Below, in pieces: positions 1 to 6,269 of a stretch of DNA of 7,464 nt (position 1 is its first letter; every line of letters begins with the position of its first letter). The DNA is from an uncultured Bacteroidales bacterium. GTDB taxonomy: Bacteria; Bacteroidota; Bacteroidia; Bacteroidales; UBA932. The notes under the pieces were generated by a model, which did no database searches, was not told the origin of the DNA, and worked only from the letters and a program-made list of their open reading frames with translations. A program made the position numbers and the translations under genes. The DNA is taken from contig CAMEBJ010000055.1 of NCBI GenBank assembly GCA_945912085.1, forward strand, positions 1-7,464. Reading direction: 5' to 3'.

Positions 1-4
1 GAGT

Positions 5-703
5 ATGAGCACCGTGCTTGTCATAGTCCTCTGCGCCCTTGTGGCAGCCGTCCTCGTCTTTCTGGTGTGGGCCTGCTCCTGCATTGACTCCGGAGTCTGG
101 CTCAAGGCGCAATGCCGTGATCTCCAGCCCGGCAAGGTCGTACTGACCTTTGATGACGGCCCTGACCCCAAAGTGACCCCGCAGGTGCTGGATGTGCTTG
201 ACAGTTACGGGGTCAAGGCATATTTCTTCGTGACAGGTACCAAGGCGGAGAAACATCCTGAACTCATCCGTCTGATTCTCTCCCGCGGGCACATCGTCGG
301 CAATCACACCTACACCCATTCCCCTTTGTTCCCTCTCTCCGGAAAGGCTTGCATCGAGGATGACATACGTGCCTGCGACAGTGTGATTGAGATGGCAGCT
401 ACCTCTGAGCCCCGCCTGTTCCGTCCTCCTTTCGGAGTAACCAACCCCGACATTGCCAAAATCCTAAGGCACACCGGCCACAAGGTCATCGGCTGGGATG
501 TCCGCAGTTTCGACACCGTTCATCTGAAAGATTCCCTTTCCCCGTCCGAGGTAGATTCCGCCATCGAAAAATGTGTCGGAAAGATTCTCCTCAAAGCCCG
601 TCCCGGCTCAATCATCCTCCTGCACGACCGCCTCTCCAACGCCCCCGCCCTCCTTTCCCGCCTCCTTCCCGCCCTTCGCCGCTCCGGCCTGGAGTTGTAT
701 TGA
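5..703 (+). CDS. Membrane-anchored polysaccharide deacetylase (NodB-like, carbohydrate esterase family 4)
   Basis: This 232-residue protein has an N-terminal hydrophobic segment (about residues 3-24) that should anchor it in the inner membrane, with the catalytic domain outside the cytoplasm. The CE4 motifs occur in order. They are TFDDGPD (48-54, catalytic base and metal-binding Asp), HTYTH (101-105, the two metal-binding His), RPPFG (140-144), a DVRSFD stretch (165-170) and LLHD (205-208). All expected catalytic and metal residues are present, so it is probably an active metal-dependent deacetylase of N- or O-acetylated sugars; the substrate cannot be read from sequence. The length is normal for a minimal NodB domain. 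Only four bases precede the ATG, so the frame could continue upstream and the ribosome binding site is not visible. The last 50 or so codons are unusually C-rich. It lies 91 bases upstream of the pigment-type operon in the same direction, so a role in that pathway is only inferred from position. Confidence 0.92.
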   Translation: MSTVLVIVLCALVAAVLVFLVWACSCIDSGVWLKAQCRDLQPGKVVLTFDDGPDPKVTPQVLDVLDSYGVKAYFFVTGTKAEKHPELIRLILSRGHIVGNHTYTHSPLFPLSGKACIEDDIRACDSVIEMAATSEPRLFRPPFGVTNPDIAKILRHTGHKVIGWDVRSFDTVHLKDSLSPSEVDSAIEKCVGKILLKARPGSIILLHDRLSNAPALLSRLLPALRRSGLELY

Positions 704-740
704 CATTTGGGTGGAAAAGTTAGATTCCTAAATTCTTGAT

Positions 741-772
741 TTTGTAGAAAAATATTTATTTGATTACTTTTG
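741..772 (+). promoter_or_regulatory. Putative Bacteroidota-type promoter (TTTG -33 box, TAnnTTTG -7 box)
   Basis: TTTG at 741-744 and TACTTTTG at 765-772 match the Bacteroidota primary-sigma consensus TTTG / TAnnTTTG, with a 20-nt spacer inside the known range. It sits in the only AT-rich intergenic gap of the window (704-794). Transcription would start near 779, giving a leader of only about 16 nt before the ATG at 795. That leader has no clear Shine-Dalgarno sequence, which is common in this phylum. It would drive the operon beginning with the LolA-like gene. No operator or hairpin was recognised beside it. Confidence 0.6.
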
Positions 773-794
773 CAAATTCTTTTGAGATTGGGAA

Positions 795-1427
795 ATGGTG
801 GATTTTTTGCTGGCGGCGTTTGCGGCTGTTTTTTCTTTACTGATTGCACCGGGAAATGACGGGGATTCGGACTGGATTCCTGTTCAGGATTGTTGTGCTG
901 CGGTGGAGAAGTTCAATGCGGTGAATGCCTCAGTCAGGAGCATCCACTGCAAATTCCGTGAGGAGAAGCACATCGAAGTGCTTGACACTCCTGCTGTTGC
1001 GGAGGGAACTTACAGCTTCGAGGCTCCTGATGCAATTGATATTGACTATCTGAAGCCTGAGAAATATTCCATCTGCATCCGTTCAGGGGAAATGACCTTG
1101 GTTTCTGCCGACGGAAAGGCAAAGACCGTCGATCTTGCCTCCAACAGGCAGTTCGCCGCTATGACAGGGATGCTGATGAAACTGCCTCAGGGACAGAAAA
1201 ATTTCAGGGTGGAGGCTTGGGAAACCGCTGACAGGTACAGATTTACGGTCATTCCTGCAAAATCTTCCAGGGCCGGGGAAATCACCTTGACGGTTGACAA
1301 AAGGGATATGTCCCTGATTACCCTGAAAATGTCGCAGGGTGTCTCCGACTATTCCATATTCACTTTTTATGACAAAGCAATTATTTATATGACTTCCCCT
1401 GCAATGGGGGACGAGAGGGGGTTGTAA
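795..1427 (+). CDS. LolA-like outer-membrane lipoprotein carrier family protein
   Basis: This 210-residue protein has an N-terminal hydrophobic stretch (residues 3-18) that looks like a signal sequence, although its n-region has no Lys or Arg. No lipobox Cys is seen, so a periplasmic protein is expected. The body fits the LolA/LolB beta-barrel fold: an opening helix with 'VRSIHCKFREEK' (47-58) resembling the LolA start, then a 'GTYSFEAPDAIDIDY' strand pair (71-85, the usual place for G.....P...R/W), 'LVSADGKAK' (102-110), and late beta strands about 147-195. LolA relatives are regular members of aryl polyene and flexirubin clusters, where they are thought to carry a lipid-like product across the periplasm. 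The start is well fixed, because an in-frame TGA at 783-785 rules out an upstream start. The glycosyltransferase gene follows after one base, so the two are almost certainly cotranscribed. The family call rests on overall pattern, with no catalytic motif to confirm it. Confidence 0.82.
   Translation: MVDFLLAAFAAVFSLLIAPGNDGDSDWIPVQDCCAAVEKFNAVNASVRSIHCKFREEKHIEVLDTPAVAEGTYSFEAPDAIDIDYLKPEKYSICIRSGEMTLVSADGKAKTVDLASNRQFAAMTGMLMKLPQGQKNFRVEAWETADRYRFTVIPAKSSRAGEITLTVDKRDMSLITLKMSQGVSDYSIFTFYDKAIIYMTSPAMGDERGL
1413..1421 (+). promoter_or_regulatory. Ribosome binding site for the glycosyltransferase gene
   Basis: The purine run GAGAGGGGG ends 7 nt before the ATG at 1429 and lies inside the last codons of the LolA-like gene. 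It is the only well-spaced Shine-Dalgarno-like sequence in front of a gene start in this window. It favours ATG 1429 over the in-frame ATGs at 1435 and 1471. The start at 1471 remains possible because AAGGAAAG lies about 10 nt upstream and the conserved domain begins just after it. Confidence 0.5.
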
Positions 1428-1428
1428 T

Positions 1429-2643
1429 ATGTGGATGAGTCCTCGGGAATGCAAGGAAAGCCTCTTGGAAATGGGGGCGGTGGTGATAATGCCGACATAC
1501 AACAATGCCGGCACTGTCGGCGCAGTCCTTGCTGACCTTGTTAAATATTCCGAAGATATTCTTGTCGTGGACGACGGTTGCACGGACCTGACGATGGATA
1601 TTCTCCTCACCTTCGGATTTTCGGAACTTTCCGGGACGCAGAAGCATTTCAGAGGCAAGAAGGTCCTCAGGCACGAAACGAACAAGGGAAAGGGTGCTGC
1701 CTTGAAAAATGCCTTTGCAGCAGCCTCCGGGGCAGGTTTTAAATATGCTCTGACCATCGATGCCGACGGTCAGCATTACCCGGGTGACCTTCCGCTTTTT
1801 GTCCAGGCCCACAGGGAGCATCCCGACAGTTTGCTGGTGGGTTCCAGGAATCTTGAAAGCGAGAATATGCCTCAGAGAAACACCTTTGCAAACCGCTTTT
1901 CGAATTTCTGGTACAGGCTTGAGACAGGGATTCGCCTGGAGGACACCCAATGCGGCTACAGACTTTACCCGCTCAGAGATTGTAGTTGGTCAAAATGGTA
2001 TTACACAGCACTTTACGAGTTTGAACTTGAAGTGATAGTCTTTGCAGCCTGGTCGGGAAGGGATGTGAGGAATGTACCTGTCAGGGTTTACTATCCTCCG
2101 CAGGACAAAAGGGTTTCGCATTTCAAACCGTTGAGGGATTTCACCCGCATCAGCATTCTGAACACTCTCCTGGTGCTGGTCAGCCTGCTTTACATCAAAC
2201 CCCGCAACTTCCTCAGGCTCTGCACCTGGAAGAATATCTGCGCCTTTTTTGACAGGAACCTCATCCATGTTCAGGACAGCAACCGCAAGATTGTCTTCTC
2301 TGTCTGGACGGGGACTTTCTGCGCTTTCCTGCCGTTTTACGGCTACCAGCTCATTCTGGCCGTCTTCCTTGCCCACCTTCTGAAACTCAACAAGTTAGTG
2401 GCCGGGGCTTTCTCTGCGGTCAGCCTGCCTCCGCTCATACCTTTCATCGTTTTCGGCAGTTACTGGCTCGGATGCGCCATTCTCGGAAGGGAATGTCTGG
2501 TGAGCCTGAATGAAATGACATTTGAGATTGCCGGCAGGGTGCTGCAGGAATACATCCTCGGCGGTCTTGTCTTCGCTGCCGTGGCAAGTTCGCTGTTTGC
2601 TGCTTTCAGCGCATTGATACTCAAACTTTTCAGAAGGGGATGA
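1429..2643 (+). CDS. Family 2 glycosyltransferase with C-terminal DUF2062 membrane domain
   Basis: This 404-residue protein joins two modules. Residues 16-245 are a GT-A, family 2 glycosyltransferase of the dolichol-phosphate-mannose-synthase type: VVIMPTYNN (18-26), VVDDGCTD (46-53), NKGKGAAL (85-92), the metal and nucleotide-binding DADGQH (111-116) and DTQCGYRLYP (172-181). Residues about 265-400 match DUF2062: 'DRNLIH', then 'WTGTFCAFLPFYGYQ' (293-307), 'LKLNK' (318-322) and a Pro-rich turn 'LPPLIPF' (333-339), with three to four membrane segments. The protein should use a nucleotide or polyprenyl-type donor at the inner leaflet of the inner membrane; neither donor nor acceptor can be read. 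GT2-DUF2062 proteins recur in Bacteroidota pigment clusters, which suggests glycosylation of the polyene lipid or its carrier. The gene starts one base after the LolA-like gene and overlaps the next gene by four bases (ATGA), so its expression is likely translationally coupled to that of its neighbours. Confidence 0.93.
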   Translation: MWMSPRECKESLLEMGAVVIMPTYNNAGTVGAVLADLVKYSEDILVVDDGCTDLTMDILLTFGFSELSGTQKHFRGKKVLRHETNKGKGAALKNAFAAASGAGFKYALTIDADGQHYPGDLPLFVQAHREHPDSLLVGSRNLESENMPQRNTFANRFSNFWYRLETGIRLEDTQCGYRLYPLRDCSWSKWYYTALYEFELEVIVFAAWSGRDVRNVPVRVYYPPQDKRVSHFKPLRDFTRISILNTLLVLVSLLYIKPRNFLRLCTWKNICAFFDRNLIHVQDSNRKIVFSVWTGTFCAFLPFYGYQLILAVFLAHLLKLNKLVAGAFSAVSLPPLIPFIVFGSYWLGCAILGRECLVSLNEMTFEIAGRVLQEYILGGLVFAAVASSLFAAFSALILKLFRRG

Positions 2644-5600
2644 CGGGATTTTTCACAAGACTGTACGATTTCTTTGAGAAGCACAAGGTTCTGATGTATG
2701 TGCTTCTGGCAATCAGTGTGGCAGTTCTTGTGCTGGGATGTATGAGGCTCAGATTCAATGAGAATATCACCTCTTTTCTGCCTGACGACGAGTCATCCCA
2801 CAATATGGTCGAGGTCTTCGATAACCTTGATGTCAGCGACAGATTCGTGATTATGCTTTCCTCGAAGGGGGAGGAGACGGACTATTGGACCCTCGATGAG
2901 TCCGCTGACACTTTGCAGGAGAGGATTCTTCGTGAGGCCGGTCCGGGATTGGTCAGGGACTGTCTCTTCAGTATAGGTGATGAGGAGATATCTGCCGCCA
3001 CGGATCTTGTTTACGGCACGCTGCCGTTCCTTCTGACGGAAGCTGACTATGAAAGGATTGATTCCCTTCTCAGGGATGATGTCCTGCCTCTCAGGATGCA
3101 GGAAAATATGGCGGATATAACTTCGCCGGGAGGCCTTTTCCTTAAGGACTACATCCTGCGTGACCCTCTCGGAATTGCCACTGAATCCCTGACACATCTT
3201 TCCGAACTCAACGCCGACTCTTCCTGGCAGGTCCGGGATTCAAGAATATATTCACCTGACGGCAGCACTCTGATGTGCTTCCTGACTCCTCAGTTCGGGA
3301 TGGGCTCGACGGGGGACAATGACAGGCTGGTCAGCATTCTTGAAAATGAACTCTCCTCTCTGGAAAAGGCATTCCCGGATGTCCGCGCCGAGTATTTCGC
3401 AGGGCCTGCCGTGGGGGTTTACAATGCCAGGCAGATCAAAAAGGACACCCTTGTAACATCTCTTGCTGCCATCCTGCTGATTGCTCTTCTGATTCTGCTG
3501 ACATTCAAGAGGAAAAGTTCCCTTCCGCTTGTGCTTGTTCCGGTTCTCTACGGAATGCTTTTCTCCCTGGGACTGATGGGCTGGTTCTGTGACGGAATAT
3601 CTGCCATTGCAGTGGGCAGCGGGGCAGTGGTGATGGGTATAGCCCTGAGCTACTCCATCCACATCATCGCCCATCAGATGCACGTGGATTCCACCAGAAC
3701 TCTCATCAGGGAACTGGCCTTCCCGCTGACTGTCGGCAGCCTGACCACAATAGGAGCCTTCCTGGGCCTGCTTTTCACCACCTCCGACCTGCTGAGGGAC
3801 TTCGGACTTTTCGCATCCCTGACCCTTGTCGGAACCCTCATCTACAGTCTGGTCTTCCTGCCACACCATCTGCGTCCGATGGCAGATGTTCCGAAGACCG
3901 CCTTCCTCAGGAAACTTGAAAAATTCAACGGCAATCCGTTTGAAAGGAAAGGGTGGCTCCTGGTCATCCTCCTGATTCTCTTTGCAGTCTGTCTCTTCAC
4001 ATCTTCCCTTGTCAGGTTCAATCCCGATATGATGAGCCTGAATTATATGCCGTCTCATCTTGCAGAATCGGCCCTCAGGCTTGAAGCTCTCTCAGGCAGC
4101 GGGGAAGAGAGCGAAAACATAATGTTCATCAGCGTCGGGGACAATCTCGACCAGGCCTGCCGCTCAAGAATCCAGACTGACAGAATCCTCGACAGTCTCC
4201 AGACCCTCGGTCTGGTGAGTTGCCACACATCCGCCGGAAGGTATGTCATCGCTCCGGAAATCCAGAGGGAACGTCTCTCGAAATGGACTTCGTTCTGGGG
4301 CGGGGGACGCGCAGAATCTGTCCTCGGCCGCATTGAAAAGGAAGGTCGGGCAGCCGGTTTCAAGGCTGGCGCCTTCTCCGGTTTCGGGGAAATACTGACA
4401 AGGGAATATTCAACATTGAGCTATTCCTCCAGCAGCAACCCCCTTCTCGAAAGCTGGGTTGCATCCTCGGATTGTCTGACGATGCTGATTTCCCGTGCGG
4501 TGGTTGCAAACAAGGACAAATCAGCCGTTTACCCTTGTTTCAATCCTTCGCAGACAGTGGTTTTTGACAGAAGCTGGTTTGCTTCCGATATGGTCCGCAC
4601 TATGAACGACGACCTGAACCTGATTCTCTGGATTTCCTCCGCAATAGTGTTCATTGCCCTCTGCCTGTCGTACGGAAGGCTTGAGATTGCCGTCCTGAGT
4701 TTCCTCCCGATGCTGATGAGTTGGGTGATTATCATCGGATTGATGGGGATTTTCGGCCTGCAGTTCAACATTGTCAGCATCATACTTTCGACATTCATAT
4801 TCGGAATAGGAGATGACTTCAGCATCTTTATGACTGACGGGCTGATTTCCAGATATGCCCTGCGCAGGGAAGTGCTGTCTTCGCACAAAACTGCCATATT
4901 CCTGTCCACTTCCACGATTGTGGCCGGAATGGGAGTGATGATTTTCGCTCAGCATCCGGCCCTGCATTCAATCGGAGCCATTTCCATCATCGGAATGATT
5001 GCTGTCCTGCTGGTGGCCTTTACCCTGCAACCTCTGATTTTCAACAAGTTCATTCTTGAACCGACATCAAAGGGACGCCCTCCTTACACTCTTTCCGGGA
5101 TTCTCCGTTCCCTTGTCCTCTGGGCAGTCTTTGTCACGGCCTGTCTGCTGACCATTCTGAGCATTCTGGTTCTTCTCCCGGTTCCGATTTCCAAACTCAG
5201 GAAACAGAGGACGGTAAGACTGATTGCCAGCAAACTCTGCCGCCTTACCATCAAGTCTTTCTACAAGGCAAAGAGCAAGGTGGAAAACCCATTCGGGGAA
5301 GATTTCTCAAAGCCTTGCGTTGTGGTTGCGAATCACAATTCCTATCTTGACATTGTCTGGATGCTTGCTCTCAGCCCGAATCTTCTCATCCTTGCAAAAC
5401 AATGGGTGCGCAAGGTTCCGATTTTCTATCCGGTTGCAAAGTTTATGGGGTTCTTCTACACTGATGAAGGCTTCTCGTCAATCACGGATGAATTTTCTCA
5501 AAGGGTGAAGGATGGCTGGAGTCTGGTTGTCTTCCCTGAGGGCACAAGACAGACTGACGGCAGAATCCACCGTTTCCATAAAGGTGCATTCTACACAGCC

Positions 5601-6236
5601 TGCACCCTCGGTCTGGACATAGTGCCGGTGGCGATGTACGGCAATGACAGGGTTCTGCCTAAACACTATCCGATGAATATGGCTCCCGGAGTCTCTGTGG
5701 TCAGGGTTCTTGAGAGAATACCGACCTCCGGAAAGGATTACCGCGAAATCGCCAAATCGACAAGGAAACTGATTGAAGCCGAGGTCGCTTCTATGTCAAG
5801 GGAATATTCAACACCTGAAAATTCCTATTGGAAGTGGGCCCTGCAGCGGAGTATGCTCTACAAGGGTCTGGAAGCCGAATGGGAGACAAGACTGCAGATG
5901 CGTAGGCTTGACGGCTACAGGGAACTGGATGCCGCCCTGCCTCGGGAGGGGAGGATACTCCATTTGGGATGCGGCCGCGGACAGATTGATTTTATGTTGA
6001 AAATGCTCGCCGAAGGCAGGACTATAGTCGCAGTGGATTCTGATTCGGACAAAATCAGGATGGCGCAGTGCAATTACTTGTGTAGTAGTGGGTTGGAGTT
6101 CGTCTGTGCAGACCCGGAAAGTTTCTGTACGGATGGTTTCGATGCCGTTTTCCACGGCGAATCCGCAACTGTCGTCTCTTCTGCCGATGTTCAGGCAAAT
6201 GAGCCGTACCCGAGTTCCACTAAAGTTAATTTTTGA
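2640..6236 (+). CDS. Trifunctional MMPL/RND exporter - lysophospholipid-type acyltransferase - SAM-dependent methyltransferase (last module short)
   Basis: One uninterrupted 1198-residue frame carries three modules. (1) Residues 1-805 are an MMPL/RND transporter built as two repeats: a first membrane helix (17-35), a periplasmic domain, helices about 270-410, a second lone helix (438-456), a second periplasmic domain and helices about 660-805. (2) Residues about 820-1050 are a PlsC-like acyltransferase led by a membrane segment (823-850). It has the catalytic HX4D box NHNSYLD (898-904, His899 and Asp904), substrate-binding FPEGTR (965-970) and VPVAMYG (995-1001). (3) Residues about 1070-1170 begin a class I methyltransferase with SAM-binding HLGCGRG (1108-1114), the acidic turn VAVDSDSDKI (1130-1139) and FVCADPESF (1154-1162). 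The protein ends about 30 residues later, before the C-terminal half of the usual fold. The likely role is to attach an acyl chain, such as an aryl polyene, to a lipid acceptor and export the product. AGAAGGGG touches the ATG with no spacer, so coupling through the ATGA overlap is the likely means of translation. Confidence 0.93.
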   Translation: MTGFFTRLYDFFEKHKVLMYVLLAISVAVLVLGCMRLRFNENITSFLPDDESSHNMVEVFDNLDVSDRFVIMLSSKGEETDYWTLDESADTLQERILREAGPGLVRDCLFSIGDEEISAATDLVYGTLPFLLTEADYERIDSLLRDDVLPLRMQENMADITSPGGLFLKDYILRDPLGIATESLTHLSELNADSSWQVRDSRIYSPDGSTLMCFLTPQFGMGSTGDNDRLVSILENELSSLEKAFPDVRAEYFAGPAVGVYNARQIKKDTLVTSLAAILLIALLILLTFKRKSSLPLVLVPVLYGMLFSLGLMGWFCDGISAIAVGSGAVVMGIALSYSIHIIAHQMHVDSTRTLIRELAFPLTVGSLTTIGAFLGLLFTTSDLLRDFGLFASLTLVGTLIYSLVFLPHHLRPMADVPKTAFLRKLEKFNGNPFERKGWLLVILLILFAVCLFTSSLVRFNPDMMSLNYMPSHLAESALRLEALSGSGEESENIMFISVGDNLDQACRSRIQTDRILDSLQTLGLVSCHTSAGRYVIAPEIQRERLSKWTSFWGGGRAESVLGRIEKEGRAAGFKAGAFSGFGEILTREYSTLSYSSSSNPLLESWVASSDCLTMLISRAVVANKDKSAVYPCFNPSQTVVFDRSWFASDMVRTMNDDLNLILWISSAIVFIALCLSYGRLEIAVLSFLPMLMSWVIIIGLMGIFGLQFNIVSIILSTFIFGIGDDFSIFMTDGLISRYALRREVLSSHKTAIFLSTSTIVAGMGVMIFAQHPALHSIGAISIIGMIAVLLVAFTLQPLIFNKFILEPTSKGRPPYTLSGILRSLVLWAVFVTACLLTILSILVLLPVPISKLRKQRTVRLIASKLCRLTIKSFYKAKSKVENPFGEDFSKPCVVVANHNSYLDIVWMLALSPNLLILAKQWVRKVPIFYPVAKFMGFFYTDEGFSSITDEFSQRVKDGWSLVVFPEGTRQTDGRIHRFHKGAFYTACTLGLDIVPVAMYGNDRVLPKHYPMNMAPGVSVVRVLERIPTSGKDYREIAKSTRKLIEAEVASMSREYSTPENSYWKWALQRSMLYKGLEAEWETRLQMRRLDGYRELDAALPREGRILHLGCGRGQIDFMLKMLAEGRTIVAVDSDSDKIRMAQCNYLCSSGLEFVCADPESFCTDGFDAVFHGESATVVSSADVQANEPYPSSTKVNF

Positions 6237-6269
6237 AGATTCCTAAGCGAAGTCGAGAAATCATAAACA
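6237..6269 (+). other. Short intergenic spacer before the ligase gene
   Basis: These 33 bases separate the exporter stop codon from the ligase ATG. No hairpin, terminator or full promoter is visible, and no clear Shine-Dalgarno sequence precedes the ATG. The short gap and shared direction suggest that the ligase stays in the same transcript. Confidence 0.5.

Noticed and set aside
590..690. C-rich 3' end of the deacetylase gene as a sign of transfer or recombination
   Set aside because: The frame and the final CE4 motif are intact through this stretch, and the bias is explained by Pro, Leu, Arg and Ala codons ending in C.
704..740. Possible terminator after the deacetylase gene
   Set aside because: No stable stem followed by a T-run could be drawn; the T-rich stretches belong to the promoter region.
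1381..1950. Overlapping - strand open frames across the LolA-like and glycosyltransferase genes
   Set aside because: They are antisense to two well-supported genes with clear motifs, and no domain pattern was seen in their translations.
3252..4058. Long open frame on the - strand (about 268 codons)
   Set aside because: It lies wholly inside the exporter gene, its predicted protein is rich in Gln, His and Gly without any recognisable motif, and it has no start context. It is a shadow of the coding strand.
4399..5813. A 17-base direct repeat (CAAGGGAATATTCAACA at 4399-4415 and 5797-5813)
   Set aside because: Both copies are in the same reading frame of the exporter gene and encode Arg-Glu-Tyr-Ser-Thr in different modules. 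There are no flanking repeats or other sign of a mobile element, so chance is the best explanation.
5970..5980. GC palindrome GCGGCCGC in the methyltransferase module
   Set aside because: It is a plain coding palindrome within the conserved Gly-Cys-Gly-Arg-Gly motif and needs no further explanation.
6222..6240. Possible second promoter before the ligase (TAATTTTTG)
   Set aside because: The spacing inside the box is one base too long for TAnnTTTG and no TTTG box lies at the right distance upstream.
722..6246. Shared 10-mer AGATTCCTAA at 722-731 and 6237-6246, both in intergenic gaps
   Set aside because: It is too short to stand out in 7.5 kb and is not inverted. The second copy lacks a promoter around it.
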